Source of the DNA: Hypoxylon rubiginosum
Taxonomy: Eukaryota > Ascomycota > Sordariomycetes > Xylariales > Hypoxylaceae
DNA length: 64,000 nt
NCBI GenBank assembly: GCA_902806565.1
Contig: CADCXA010000025.1
Location: 1 to 64,000 of the forward strand
Direction of reading: 5' to 3'
Below are positions 26,587 to 38,000 of this stretch, in pieces; positions within the stretch are counted from its first letter, which is position 1; the number at the start of each line of letters is the position of its first letter. The position numbers and the translations under genes were made by a program. The notes under the pieces are model-generated. The model was not told the DNA's origin. It saw only the letters and a program-made list of their open reading frames with translations, and made no database searches.

Positions 26587-27320
26587 GGAGCATCTCGAAT
26601 GACTGTTTGTTTTCTTTTTCTGATGCCGTCTCGCGTTGATTTCCCGGGCTATTGGGTTATTGGGCCTTGGCGATTCTGGGTTTACCTAATAATATTTCGG
26701 CGTAAGAAAAGCGAGGGCATTGATGTCTGCCTAAAGAAATATAAGTTCCTCATGTCTCATGTACCTACCCAAGTAAGGTATGTAGTTAAAGTTGAGTTAT
26801 ATAAAAAGACGATATACCGTGGTCCGTAGAAGCGTGAGCGTCGAGGCGGACGACAGGTGTTGGGGATGTAGGATGTAGAAGATACGTTACGCAGTAAGCT
26901 GTTCGACGCCATAACACGTGCGTAAGTACAAGTATATGATACTCGGTGGGTTGCGGATGAGTGATTTCACTGATTACATCGTGCATTTTCGTGCATTTTA
27001 GCGGGGTTTTCATAAGCTTCTTGAGGCTTTTGAGGACAGGGGGACAGGGGGGACCGCTAATGGAGGGGCTGTTTTGGTTTAGCGTTTAGCTGGAGCTGGA
27101 GCACCCCGCCTGCCCGCCGACATGTGCCTATGGGATCTCATCCTTAAAAACATCATCCGCTTTTGCTCCCGTCTACAACTGCTGAGTTCTTCTACTCGCG
27201 TTATTTTTTCTCTTTCAATTTCTTCCTTACACAACCTGACAGATTTACTGTCCATCCAATATCCATACGAAAACATATTTACCTACTTAGCTAAGCTTCA
27301 CTTATCTTTCGTCGCCCAAC
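26587..27320. other. Intergenic; TPI promoter and leader
   Basis: No gene seen. The stretch just before the TPI start is rich in CT (TTTTTCTCTTTCAATTTCTTCC), typical of strongly expressed fungal genes. Confidence 0.6.
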
Positions 27321-28367
27321 ATGGCCCGCAAGTTCTTCGTCGGCGGCAACTTCAAGATGTAGGGTCCTTCTATAATACAGATTACCTCTACCTACCTACG
27401 TGCTTTGAGGACCGATGCAAAATGCCGCTTAGCTAGGCCAACACAACAATTGCATGTGCTAATAGAAATCTATAATTTATCTAGGAACGGGACCATCTCG
27501 TCCATCAAGGAGATTGTCGAGAATCTAAACAAAGCACAGCTGGACTCTAGTGTTGGTGAGCTACCCTGTCCAACCAAGTTCCAACTTTCCTTTCCTTCCC
27601 ATGTCTGCTCTAGCAACAAGAACGAAAGTTTTTCATCTTCTCTTACACGGTCTACTGTATGATTAGAGACCGTCATTGCTCCACCGGCACTCTACCTCCT
27701 TCTCGTCCGCGAGCACGCGAAGAAAGAAATTGGCGTCGCCGCTCAAAATGTATACGACAAGCCCAATGGCGCCTTCACCGGCGAGATCTCCGTCTCTCAG
27801 CTGAAGGATAGCGGAATTAACTGGGTCATCCTTGGCCACTCCGAACGACGGACCATTCTAGCCGAGAGCGACCAGACTGTTTCTTCCAAGACCAAGTTTG
27901 CTACCGAAAATGGCATTAGCGTTATTTGGTGCTGCGGCGAGTCCCTAGAGCAGCGAGAGGCCGGTAAGACCCTCGAGGTTATTGCTTCCCAGCTTTCTGC
28001 TTTGAAGGCCCAGATCTCGGATTGGAGCAAGATCGTCGTCGCCTATGAGCCAATCTGGGCTATCGGCACCGGCAAGGTTGCTACCACCGAACAGGCCCAG
28101 GAGGTACACGCATCCATCCGCGAGTGGTTGGCCAAGGAAGTAAGCCAGGCTGTTGCCGACGAGACCAGAATCCTATATGGCGGCAGCGTCAGCGAGAAGA
28201 ACTGCAAGGACCTCAGCAAGGAAAAGGATATCGATGGTTTCCTCGTCGGAGGTGCTAGTCTGAAGCCCGCATGTGAGTACACTGTTATCCACAATGGTAA
28301 AATTTCTGCTACTGAATCCAGCTGACAAACTACTACAGTTGTGGATATCATCAACTGCAAGGCCTAA
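27321..28367 (+). CDS. tpi1: Triosephosphate isomerase
   Basis: Four exons: 27321-27358, 27485-27555, 27667-28272 and 28339-28367 (247 aa, normal family length). It interconverts dihydroxyacetone phosphate and glyceraldehyde 3-phosphate in cytosolic glycolysis and gluconeogenesis. All catalytic elements are visible: Asn10 and Lys12 (GGNFKMNG), His94 (ILGHSERR), Glu164 (VAYEPIWAIGTG, with the flexible loop at 168-173) and the phosphate-binding LYGGSVS and LVGGASLKP. The start is MARKFFVGG, and the first exon holds only 12 codons plus two bases, so it is easily missed. All junctions are GT-AG and phases close. The terminal exon encodes only the end of FVDIINCKA. Converges with the mL43 gene, with stops 395 bases apart. 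Confidence 0.98.
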
Positions 28368-28761
28368 ACGAGAAAAGACTTGGGAATGTTAGCAAGAAAT
28401 TGCTTCCAAGGAGAAGGATGATAAAATGTAGGGGTTCAGGTCTGGGACGTAGAACCTAAGTGGTGTCCTTCTCCTCGCCTGCGGACTTCGAGCAAAGATG
28501 CTATCGAGAACAAAATGACTTTGAAGGTTCGGAGATATCTTCGTGATGGCGAGCATTGGTGAATGGAAATTGCTCCATAAAAAAATCTCGTTGGTAGATG
28601 CTGCCTCTTGCCTAAAATCCTGTGTCCTATGTGGCTTAAAGCGCCTTTAACCGTGTTATACATTTTGCTCCATGACCCCATACGGTCCATCGTAGCAAGC
28701 TGTAATCGTACATGGACGCTGAGTACTCCGATGACACCGTATCCCCGGCCCCTAGGTTCCT
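28368..28761. other. Convergent 3' region between TPI and mL43
   Basis: The 3' untranslated regions of two convergent genes should meet or overlap here. Nothing else is seen. Confidence 0.6.
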
Positions 28762-29335
28762 TCATACTGGCATACCACTGCCGTGGTAAGGACTCCATAC
28801 TCCTCGTACACTCTCGTTGATACTTGTAACGGGTTTGTTGACTTTCTTGATCTTTTCCCCGCTCGCGTCTCGTAACAGTTCGACCTTCTTTAGTATCTGG
28901 AGGGAGTCCATATTCTTTACACATATAGACTTCTGCTTGCCGTTGATGTAGTGGCCAATGAGAACGGGGTGTTTCCGCGGTCGGGGTGATACGGCAAATT
29001 CGATCTGCGGATGCGACGAGGCGAATTTAGATAGTTGGGATTTGATGAAGGCACTTTGACGAAGGGCTATGGTTAGAACGGAGTTTTTTCAGTCCTAAGT
29101 AATTTAAGCAAATAAGACTGGTCCCTTACTTCATTCCCCTTGAGCTTCCAGAATGGTCGCAGTAGTGAATGTCCATTTTCCTGCATTGCAGGATGAAAGC
29201 GCCGATGCCATTCTGAGAATGATTAGTTGAATTTAGTTGAATTTTTGACGACAAGAAAATGGGTTAATATGATTCATTAGGGTTGTTGCTTATTACCTGG
29301 CCTACGGACACCTTCTCTAATGCCCTGATTGTCAT
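28762..29335 (-). CDS. mrpl51: Mitochondrial large-subunit ribosomal protein mL43
   Basis: Three exons: 29297-29335, 29130-29212 and 28762-29053 (137 aa, the usual fungal length). It is a structural protein of the mitoribosome large subunit, with an L51/S25/CI-B8 thioredoxin-like fold. Recognisable segments are GIGAFILQCRKMDIHYCDHS, GSSRGMNAFIKSQL, FASSHPQIEFAVSPRPRKHP, LIGHYINGK, and the C-terminal SINESVRGVWSPYHGSGM. Intron 2 uses the acceptor AAAG at 29055-29054. A nearer-looking TAG 10 bases earlier would break the frame, while the chosen one restores the conserved RGMN-FIKSQL junction. Exon 1 encodes just 13 residues. It shares a 529-bp divergent promoter with the U1-70K gene. No classical presequence is visible beyond the short N-terminus. 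Confidence 0.93.
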
Positions 29336-29864
29336 GGCTGAGTCTGTGAATTGGGTTGATGACGACTTGCGTCAGGTCGTAGATCTTGGAGGGAGAAAAT
29401 ATATCGACATCTCTTTTTGAGATCTCAGGTACGAAAGTAGCTTCTCCCAGTCAGCATTCCACGCTAGACCGGATACGTTAGGCAGAGTGAAATAGTACGT
29501 ACCACATATGGCTTACGTGCATCTAGCCACCTGCAATCTGGGCAATCAGGCAATCTGGTCACATCTTCGGTTAAATGCATGTGCGCTAGGATATACATAT
29601 ACGTTAGAGACATATGTATGCACTTCTAGGCAAGGCACGGTCAAATCGAAATTTAGAACGGAGCCATTGGAGCTTTCCAAACAATTTCAATTTCCTCGAC
29701 TCCCCCCAAACGACGCGAACCATCGTCGCCTTTCTTTCTTTCATCAATGAACTCCCCCCCTTCAAGTCACTCCTTGTCTCGCTATTTCACCATTCCACCG
29801 TTTCACTTACTTCGCCTGCATCTAAATTTCTCTGCTATTTATCAAAACTTGACACCACGCGATC
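29336..29864. promoter_or_regulatory. Divergent promoter, mL43 / U1-70K
   Basis: 529 bases separate the two start codons. No conserved element could be named; a CT-rich stretch (about 29695-29830) precedes the U1-70K start. Confidence 0.5.
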
Positions 29865-31374
29865 ATGACAGATAAACTGCCCCCGAATCTCCTCGCGCTC
29901 TTCGCGCCGCGCCCTCCTTTGCGATGGGTGCCTGCGCCCGACTTCCCTCCCGAGCAACGTAAGACGCACAAGATTACCGCTCTTGCTAATTATCTCCCCG
30001 CCCTCGCCGCCTACAAGGACGGCGATGGATACAAACCAACCGAGAGTTGGTTGCAGATGCGCGACCGAAAGAAGCTGGAGAAGAAGGCTCATCAAGAGAG
30101 TATCCTGAATGAGCTCCCCTTACACTGTTCGTCATCACTCCTATCCTCATCTTCGTCCCCTACTCTTTAGAAACGGAGTACTAATGTGCATTTAGACAAG
30201 CCAAACGAGGATCCCAACATTCGTGGCGACCCCTTCAAGACCTTAATCGTTGCGCGGCTCAGCTACGATGCTAACGAGCATGACCTGGAGAAGGAGTTTG
30301 GTCGATTCGGCCCCGTCGAACGCGTATGTCGTGATGATTATCCCTTCTGTCTAATCCATATACCTAGTACTAATAATTCCATTTTAGATTCGTATCGTTA
30401 CCGACACACACGCCAACGAAAAGCCCAACAAGAAAAAGAAGCCCCATCGCGGATACGCTTTTGTTGTTTTCGAACGTGAGAAAGACATGAGAGGTAATGC
30501 TACCATTGATATCCTTCCCAGATTTATCCACTTCGATCCGTCGAGTCTGCTCTATACCCATGTCTCTCACTCGAGATTTGGCCCTCAAGCTCGCCTATCT
30601 CTTCCCTCTCCACCCTCCCAAAAACTACCCCCATTCTTCCCTAGGACAAGGTATGAAACATTGGTAGTGCTTTACTGACAAATGCGCCTTGCTGCGCACG
30701 TGTGAATAGCTGCTTTAGATGGTTGCGATGGTATTCGCATCAAGGACCGCCGAATCAAGGTGGACGTGGAGAGAGGCCGAACGGTTAAGGGCTGGAAGCC
30801 TCGTCGCTTTGGCGGTGGTCTAGGAGGCCGAGGATACTCGAAGGCTGCACCCCCTCAACCCAGAGGTCCAGGATTTGGAGGCGGTTTCGGCGGACGCGAC
30901 GGTTTTCGCGGAGGCTTCCAAGGCCGCGGAAGAGGAGGAGGCTTTATGCCTAATCGCGACCGCGGCTTCCGGGGTGGTGGCGGCGGCGGCGGCGGGGACT
31001 TTGGTGGCCGAGATCGCGGCTTCGGCCAGCAGAATGGCTACAATGCCCCCCCGAACGCACCGGCTGGTCCCAACTTTGGCGGCGGACGTCGTGGCTTCGG
31101 AGGAGACCGGGGAGGAGGAGGAGACCGGGACCGCGGCGGATCAGGCGGTGGGTATGACTCGCGCAACGGCAGTCGCTCATATGATGATAGATCAGGCGGA
31201 CATCGCGACGGAAACAGATACGGCGGCGACCGCGATCGTAGAAGCGGCGCCAACTTCGAGCCGGTCCGTGGCGGACGAGAGTATCGCGACCACGACCGGT
31301 CGAGAGAAGACGATAGCCGGAAGCGCGGCTACGAAGGCGGCTACGAAGATCCGCGTAAGCTCCGACGCTACTAA
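29865..31374 (+). CDS. snp1: U1 small nuclear ribonucleoprotein 70 kDa (U1-70K)
   Basis: Four exons: 29865-30126, 30196-30323, 30388-30493 and 30710-31374 (386 aa). It is the U1 snRNP protein that binds U1 stem-loop I and helps define 5' splice sites. The N-terminal U1-70K region (1 to about 95, [20 protein letters not shown]) precedes one RRM with RNP2 TLIVARLS (103-110) and RNP1 RGYAFVVF (151-158). Then comes [20 protein letters not shown], a family hallmark. The C-terminus is Gly/Arg-rich with RGG boxes, then an RD/RE-type charged tail. Intron 1 has an atypical GTTCGT donor but the splice is required by LHYKPNEDPN. Intron 2 has a perfect TACTAAT branch site. Confidence 0.95.
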
Positions 31375-32326
31375 TCCCGCCTTCTTATCGATCGAGACAA
31401 AAACAGTTTTTGTCTTGGTGGGTATCTTCTGTCTTCCCGTATTCTACACCTTTGCCAAACTGTTGCGACGTTTTCCTTCTGCCTTTCGACACCAAGGGTA
31501 AGCAAGGGTAAGATACCTCTTGAAAAGCCGCCCAAGGGGACGTCGACTACTACTTGGACCTTGTACCTCTATTAAACCACTCCGCGGTCAGTCAAAAGGT
31601 AAAACAGGACGCGTCAAAACCATTGCACACAGCCTACCGAAGCTCCGGACCTACTCTCCTACCACTGAGTTGTGGTCTACGTTCAGCAGTCTCCCTACCT
31701 TTTTTTTCCTTTCAGGATTGCCGCGACCTCCTTATTACTTACTACTGGACTCGGCGAGGTAAAACGTTTCTTTCCTCCCTTACATGTACTGTATAATGAC
31801 CGCAAGGAATAATTGCAAGAAGGACTAGCCTAAACCGCAAAGCAATGAATGGCGATTTGTATTGTGTATTTTCCCCAGGTAAGGTCGGAGGTAAGGAATG
31901 ATGAAAATTGCCTACTGACCGGGATTGCCTTGTTGACGGAGGGAAAATAATTATTGAAAAAAAGGGGGGAGAGAAAAATGCTCCTGGATGGACAAAAAAG
32001 CAACGTGTCAACGAGTCCTCACGTGTAATACAGTGTGCAGCAATAGCTTTGTTTTGCTTGATCATGTTCTCAAGCAGTGTCGAATTGTAAGATAGTGACG
32101 AGAACTGCTGCCGTGGCCTATCTTGAGCGGCTTCTACTCGCCCGCCCTGTTCAGCTTAGATGCTGTCGTGAAATACATGGTGAAATCCCAAGTCGTGACC
32201 CAGTCCTTTGTTTTAGCCTCTACCAACCGAAACGCCAACAAAACCAATGGTATCGCCGTAAATGCACATACGAATATACGAGTATATACGGGGAAGGGGA
32301 ATTGAGAAGGGGTACCGTAGGGATAT
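31375..32326. other. Convergent 3' region, U1-70K / Mrt4
   Basis: No gene or RNA is seen in these 952 bases between two convergent stop codons. Confidence 0.6.
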
Positions 32327-33205
32327 TTAATCGCTTCCCTCATCGTTGCCGCCTTCGACACCACCCATCGCATCCGGGTCTACCGCGGTAACCTCGCTAG
32401 TGGCAGCACTCCAATACGCGAGGACCTTGATCTTGAACTCGCTCAGGCAGACGCTGAACAGCTTGAGAAGCCTCGTCTGGCGCGAGTCCAGGACATCGCC
32501 CTCGCGACACACCACGTACCCTTCGCCCGCATCCCCTCCCTCGGGGCCCTCCTCGAGCACGACGCGGCCCTTGACCATGCGCACGGGCATGCCGAGGCGG
32601 CGCAGCTCGGGCTCGAGGGTGTGACCGATGGGGACGTCGTGCTCGGCGGGCACCTCGCCGCCGGTGGCGCTGACCGTGCCATAGGGCACTATGAAGTCGC
32701 GCGTGGCGGTCGCGCCGGCGCGGGCGAAGTCGACCTTGTCCGCGGCGAGGTTCTCGAGGAAGGGGAGTAACTGCTCGGGCTGCTGGTTGGTGAATATCAA
32801 GCCGACGGTGCCGTGCAGGTAAGGGGTCAGCTTGTAGATGTTGTCTGCGTAGCTGTCCTCGGGACCGTGGCCCAGGGCGCGGGCCATGAGTTTCGTCTTG
32901 CCGAAGAAGATGCTGAAATTTTTGTTAATAGTTGGAAGAAAAATTCAATGGACGGAAGGACGAGTGGAGGGGAGAGCGAGAGCGAGAGCGAGAGCGAGAT
33001 AGAGAGAGAAATACCGGCTATCAGACAATTCCTGTCTCACATTCTTCAGGTATGTGTTGCGCATGTTGTCGATGCTGAAGACGAAGCAATGTTGGTACTG
33101 AGGGACGCATTCTCGGATATTCTCGAATAGGCGCTCCTTGTGTTCGCGGGTCTTTTTGTTCACATTCGTCATGTGGACGACCTTGGATCGTTTTGATTTC
33201 GGCAT
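32327..33205 (-). CDS. mrt4: Ribosome assembly factor Mrt4
   Basis: Two exons: 33015-33205 and 32327-32912 (258 aa). Mrt4 is a nucleolar paralogue of ribosomal stalk protein uL10 (P0). It holds the stalk site on pre-60S particles until exchanged for P0. The start [20 protein letters not shown] is typical. The L10-like domain follows ([54 protein letters not shown]). The second domain ends near [19 protein letters not shown], then an acidic tail ([18 protein letters not shown]). As expected for Mrt4, there is no long acidic P0 tail. The 102-bp intron carries a GAGAGC repeat. An in-frame Met 12 codons upstream (33241) is possible but not family-like. The second exon is GC-rich. Confidence 0.95.
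32971..33013 (+). repeat. GAGAGC/GA microsatellite inside the mrt4 intron
   Basis: About five GAGAGC-like units are followed by GA repeats. On the mrt4 transcript this is a CT-rich tract just downstream of the 5' splice site. Confidence 0.85.
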
Positions 33206-33687
33206 CGTGTCTAGATCTTGTCGTTTCCTGAGTAAATTCAATTCCTCTGTTTGTTTATATGCGGTATGGGTTTTGATATATTTAGTCCACTTTGAACTTT
33301 TCCGTCCTCTTTTTTTTTCTTATCAAAAAATCCCCCCCCCCCCCCCCCCCCCCCCCAAAACTTCGAAAATTCCTTATCGATTAGTGAAGGATCTGCCCCG
33401 CTAGAGCTTGTAGGGCTGTTCCCTGCACCGGAGTGAGCCCGGATTCAAGGAAAACCCGAACCTTTTTTTTATCGATAGTTATGGATAAGAACAAGATAAC
33501 GATTCCTTGCTAAGAGTCTAGGTGACATTCTTACATGTAGCTTTAGATGCTTTAATACCCAAAATCCGCAACTTTTCAGTCGTTAAAGCTGTCGACGTCC
33601 TATCTAATAACACCGTTAGATCACTAGAAATTAATACCGTTTCTCCCCCTTTATATCCATTCCTTCTCCGATTGTACCTACATCATC
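33206..33687. promoter_or_regulatory. Divergent promoter mrt4 / tim9 with C25 run
   Basis: 482 bases lie between the two start codons. Positions 33332-33356 are an unbroken run of 25 C, preceded by a T run. Such a run could melt or fold and is prone to length change. No other element is recognised. Confidence 0.6.
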
Positions 33688-34198
33688 ATGGACGGGTATG
33701 TCTAATTCCTACTAGACCATTGTCGATACGCAATGACATAGCCCATCTAACTCTGTCTTCCAGATTGACGACAGCCGAGACGCGAGAGCTGGAGCAGCGC
33801 ATGCAGAAGCAGCAGATGAAGGTATTCTTCGGTGTATGTGCAATTACTTTCATTTATGCGACTCCGTCGAGCGCCCCCGAGCGCCCTCACGTGCTCAATT
33901 TAACGAATGCATACACATACACATACACATACACCAACACATACAGAATCGCCGTCATGTTACAGTATATTTTGCTAATAGTGAAAACGAATAGCTCTTC
34001 AGCAACCTCGTCGATCACTGTTTCATGTCCTGCGTAGACGACTTTACCTCCAAATCTCTCAATGGTCGCGAGTCCGGATGTGTAACACGTTGCGTCCAGA
34101 AGCACATGGCCCTCTCACAGCGCCTTAGCGAGCGATTCCAGGAACACAATGCCCAAATGACTCAGCAGCAGCAGCAGCAGCAAGGTTCCTTCCGATAA
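33688..34198 (+). CDS. tim9: Mitochondrial intermembrane-space chaperone Tim9
   Basis: Three exons: 33688-33695, 33764-33833 and 33995-34198 (93 aa). Tim9 joins Tim10 in a hexamer that escorts hydrophobic carrier proteins to the TIM22 complex. The protein reads [16 protein letters not shown] at the start, then the twin CX3C motifs Cys35/Cys39 (HCFMSC) and Cys55/Cys59 (GCVTRC), with the Tim9-type VDDFTSKSL between them and [15 protein letters not shown] after. The tail has seven glutamines. The first exon is only 8 bases, so the start is hidden from simple ORF searches. All junctions are GT-AG with good branch sites. Intron 2 contains an ACACAT microsatellite. Length and motifs fit Tim9 better than Tim8, Tim10 or Tim13. 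Confidence 0.95.
33909..33946 (+). repeat. ACACAT microsatellite in tim9 intron 2
   Basis: About six tandem units of CATACA/ACACAT, one interrupted. It is intronic in the tim9 model. Confidence 0.85.
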
Positions 34199-35069
34199 GC
34201 CCCCAGGTGGGTATTTGTACATTATATCCTAAGGGGTTCTGGGTCCGAGATGGTGTCGAGGCCATTAGGACAACATACATATATATATGTATATGTACCG
34301 GGCCGAAATAAGAGAAAAGGGAAGCGCTCGGTTAGGCCAATCGAACCGCATTTCAATTAGGTGCTATTGCCATACACCAGCATAGGATAGGAAGCTGGCA
34401 GTAGTCCATTGTAACAATAGGGACCCAGGGGTAGCTCCTTTCTGATCCTTCTAAAAAAGGGCCTCGGGTTAAAAATATCGACCCAACATCGGGCCCCAAA
34501 TGTCACCACTTCAACATATGTCGTCTTCAGAGCGTTCCGGTGACTTTTTGGCTGTATATCCCCGTATTAAGTGAGCAATTGTGGCGGGATAATAAAAGTA
34601 TACGAGCACCCACGGCTCTTCGCCTCTCCAACTAAACAATGCTACGATATATATGCAATTGCGAGCTACAACATACAACCTCCTTACTATCAAGCATGGC
34701 TAATACAGAGATTCCTAAGGATAGAAAGTGACTAAAGACAAAATAAACATCCATAAATATCGTATTTTAGCAGGATAGCCCGCTTTCCACTATTTTTACC
34801 AAGGGAATCCATACAAGCACAACTACACCCATTGATATGTCTTCGATATTAAACCGTTGAGATGTTTTCTCGATTTCTCGATCATGGGGCCCTCCATATA
34901 GGACATTGTCACTTGCGCTGCCAACTGTCACCTCAGCAGATGAGACGCTTCCAAGAAATCGAATCAAAATCCCCCTTCAACATGGAAAAAGGGTCGTTGC
35001 GCTAAGATGACTGGTTCTTATTCATTAGTTCTGCTTAATATCCTACACACATATCCTTTATGTAGGTGC
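34199..35069. other. Convergent 3' region, tim9 / nup192
   Basis: Nothing gene-like in these 871 bases; a short TA-rich palindrome (ACATATATATATGT) lies near 34275. Confidence 0.6.
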
Positions 35070-38000
35070 TCAATCATTCCAAACCTCGCTAAGCACTAGC
35101 TTCACAAGCTCCAATTGCTCGACCACCTTCTCCTCGAGCCTACTCTCAAACCCTCGAGCCTTATTTCTCTCGGAGGCTGGCGGCATGCTCCTCCACTCCG
35201 CCTCCCTTGGTCCTAGCGTCACCAGCCTCTCCCTTAGAAGCTTGCGGCGCTCGATCCAGAAGTCCACACTTTCCGAAAGCCCGGCTGCGTCCCATTCCAC
35301 CGCTGGGACGTCTCTCGCGTTGTTAGCGCGTAGCGCCCCTAACACGCGCGTCATGAGCGCTAATGAATGTATCTCAGACACCGACAGGAGCGTGATGTAG
35401 TCGCGGTCGCCGCGATCTCGCCTCCTGCTGTCATCGGGAGGCTCGAATCGTTCCACGCTAGATTGCATGAGGGTCGGGAACTGGTTGAGCACATACGCGA
35501 CCTCCGGGGCGATCGTGGCGCCGAGGGCGGTTAGAATATTGAGGAGCAGAGGAACGATGCCCTTGGCCCATATGCTATAGCACCGCTGTAACCCAACCGA
35601 GTCGGCGAAAGGTTTCACGTTTGCTCGGCGGAGGTAAGCGGCCAGATTCGCTGACGTGATCTGGTTGAGTAAACCATCGCAGGCCAATTGCTCTGCCACG
35701 AGCGGCAGTGCGGATAGTTCCAGCAGGAAAAGGAGTGATAGCTCGCCATATATAGGATCGCCCTGGTCAGCTAACCTGTCGGCCCATGAGTACAGCGACA
35801 CCGCGGCCTGTACAGCGTCGTGGCTGGCCATAATGTTGAGGATCTGCGTCTGATTTTGGTCCATCCCCGGCATGCAGAGACAGGCTTGAAGAACCGCATT
35901 GAGAAGCGCAAAGTCACTCGGCAACACGGTAGCTTGGGAGTCATGGACTAAGGAAACCAGAGTCCGAAACCCCTTCGCTACTGTTCTATCGAGTATGCTC
36001 AAAACGGTCTGGGCAACTGCAACAGCGGCTAGGTCGCTCCCGTGCCTTTTAGATGAGGCGTCATTCTGTGTCAGCGATCGAACCTGGGCTCGCAACGTAA
36101 CGTAGAGAAGCTTTAGCAGCGTGCGGTACAATGAGATATTTCCCGGCGTGTAAGGTTCTTGAACGCTGCTCACAGTTGCCCAGAGGGCCGTTAAGAGCTG
36201 GGTAATATCGCCAGGAGACGGAGTACTGTCAACAACCCTTTGCACCAGCATGAGCGCTAGGTTCACTCGGGACTCGGCAAGCCGCTCGAAGACCTGATCG
36301 TGGCTTTGAGTCTCCTCATTTGCCTCCAAGCATTGCTGGGCGACCTGGAGCGAGTGCTTCTTCAAAGTGTCGTTACTTGGCAAACAAGTGCTCAGTTCCA
36401 GTAATAGGAATTCCCAGGCATGATAGAGACTCTGTTAAATGTTAACTTCCGCCTGATCCAAGGCCAAACCGAGCGAGACTCAAGAGACTTACTATTTGAG
36501 CATCAACCAAAGATAGATTTTCATTGGCTTTTTCCATCTCACTCCTAAACCCATTATTTCCAGGGCCAACCCAGCCTGAATCAAACCCGAGTATCTTATC
36601 GGCGAAGCCTAGAGCGTAGTAGAAATCAACGCCTAACGGTCGTGGTTCGAGCAAGGTCCGCTTGAAGTTATCAAGGGTACATCCCGAATACTGGTTACTA
36701 AAATTCCGAGTAAAGTTGACGTGTAGCCCTCTATTATAGCCCGACACTGCTACACCATCTCGCAAATAATAGTCCAGATCGCGAGTTAGTTCGTTAGCGA
36801 ACGCACCCGCTTGGCCTATCTGACGGAGATGGAAGAGCTGCATGGCAAATATCTCGGCAACATAAGCAGCTATACGAGCCTCGTTACACGCCTGTTGCAC
36901 GTTGGCCTTAGATGTAAGAGTTGACGGCTTTAGATTGTGAACAAAGCTTCGCAGTTCGGTAAGAAAACTGGCGTTTTTCTGTAGTGTGAAAATAGTCCAT
37001 GGCCAGAAGTTCTGGGCTGATGTGATGAAGTCTAAGATGGCAAGCGTCTCGGACTCTTCGATCTTGGTTATGGATGCCAGCCTCTCGAGAGCAGAAGCGA
37101 GGACCGAGCTCGACGGCGTTTCCGTAGCTTTTCCGTTACCATTCTTGGCATCGCGTGGTGTCTTCCCTGTGAGAAGGCAGTTCGCCATCCATTGCTGCCG
37201 GTTCCTAACAATGGTGGAAAAGAAACGCCAGATTGCGTTAACCTCTTGCGCCTGATCAAAAGGCCTGTCCAACGTCGACAGGAGTTGAAGGAATGAACGG
37301 GATATCTGTGGACCGAGGTATCCGAGTAGGGAGGGAGGCTCTCCAGAAGTTTTGCCAGCACTAATTACTAGTGCTTCTAATAGCTCGATGGCTGGCCCTC
37401 GAAAAGCGTCATGACAGGCGCAAACACGAGCAACAAACGGCGTGGCTTTAAAGAGCTGCTGCTCAACTGTAGTTGAGGGTCGATCAAAGTAATTGGCCAC
37501 TCTCACTAGGGTCCTAGCAAATCCGAGTACCGCTTCTGTTTGGGTGCGGAAAGCCTCAGTCTTATTGGCGTATATAGTAGAGCCGAACGGTTGTGTTGCG
37601 GCTACCAGCGTGACAAGAAGTGGCTGGATACGAAGACTTCCAGCCGACGGCGCGAGAAAGCTATCGATCACGTATTTGGCTGCTGGTTCCAGTGCCGACA
37701 TCAGAAACGCCTTCGTGTTGATGTCGTCCATGCTAAACGTATAAAACACAACCTTATCCATGATTGGTATTACATCACTCACAAGGGTCATACGATCCAG
37801 GGGTGAGAGCCTCCAAGTGGACGAACTTTCTAGAACATCCATGGACGCTCGAACAATTGATAGGGATATTTGAGTGACTATTTTGTCGGAGACCCCTAGC
37901 CAAATGTCGTCGTTCTGCTTTTGTCGAGAGTTTGTCTTCGTGCTCGTTTTTCGCCGCACTGCACTGCTCATAGCACTGTCGATAAGGCTAGAGAAGAGAC

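Noticed and set aside
28436..28924. 162-codon minus-strand frame 3' of TPI
   Set aside because: It is an out-of-frame shadow overlapping the mL43 last exon; the correct frame matches mL43 to its C-terminus.
29040..29130. Frameshift in the mL43 gene
   Set aside because: The first acceptor tried (CATAG) breaks the frame, but the AAAG ten bases further restores both phase and conserved sequence, so no frameshift is needed.
30875..31501. 208-codon Ala-rich plus-strand frame
   Set aside because: It is a shifted frame of the Gly/Arg-rich U1-70K C-terminus; its composition is a by-product of GC-rich repeats.
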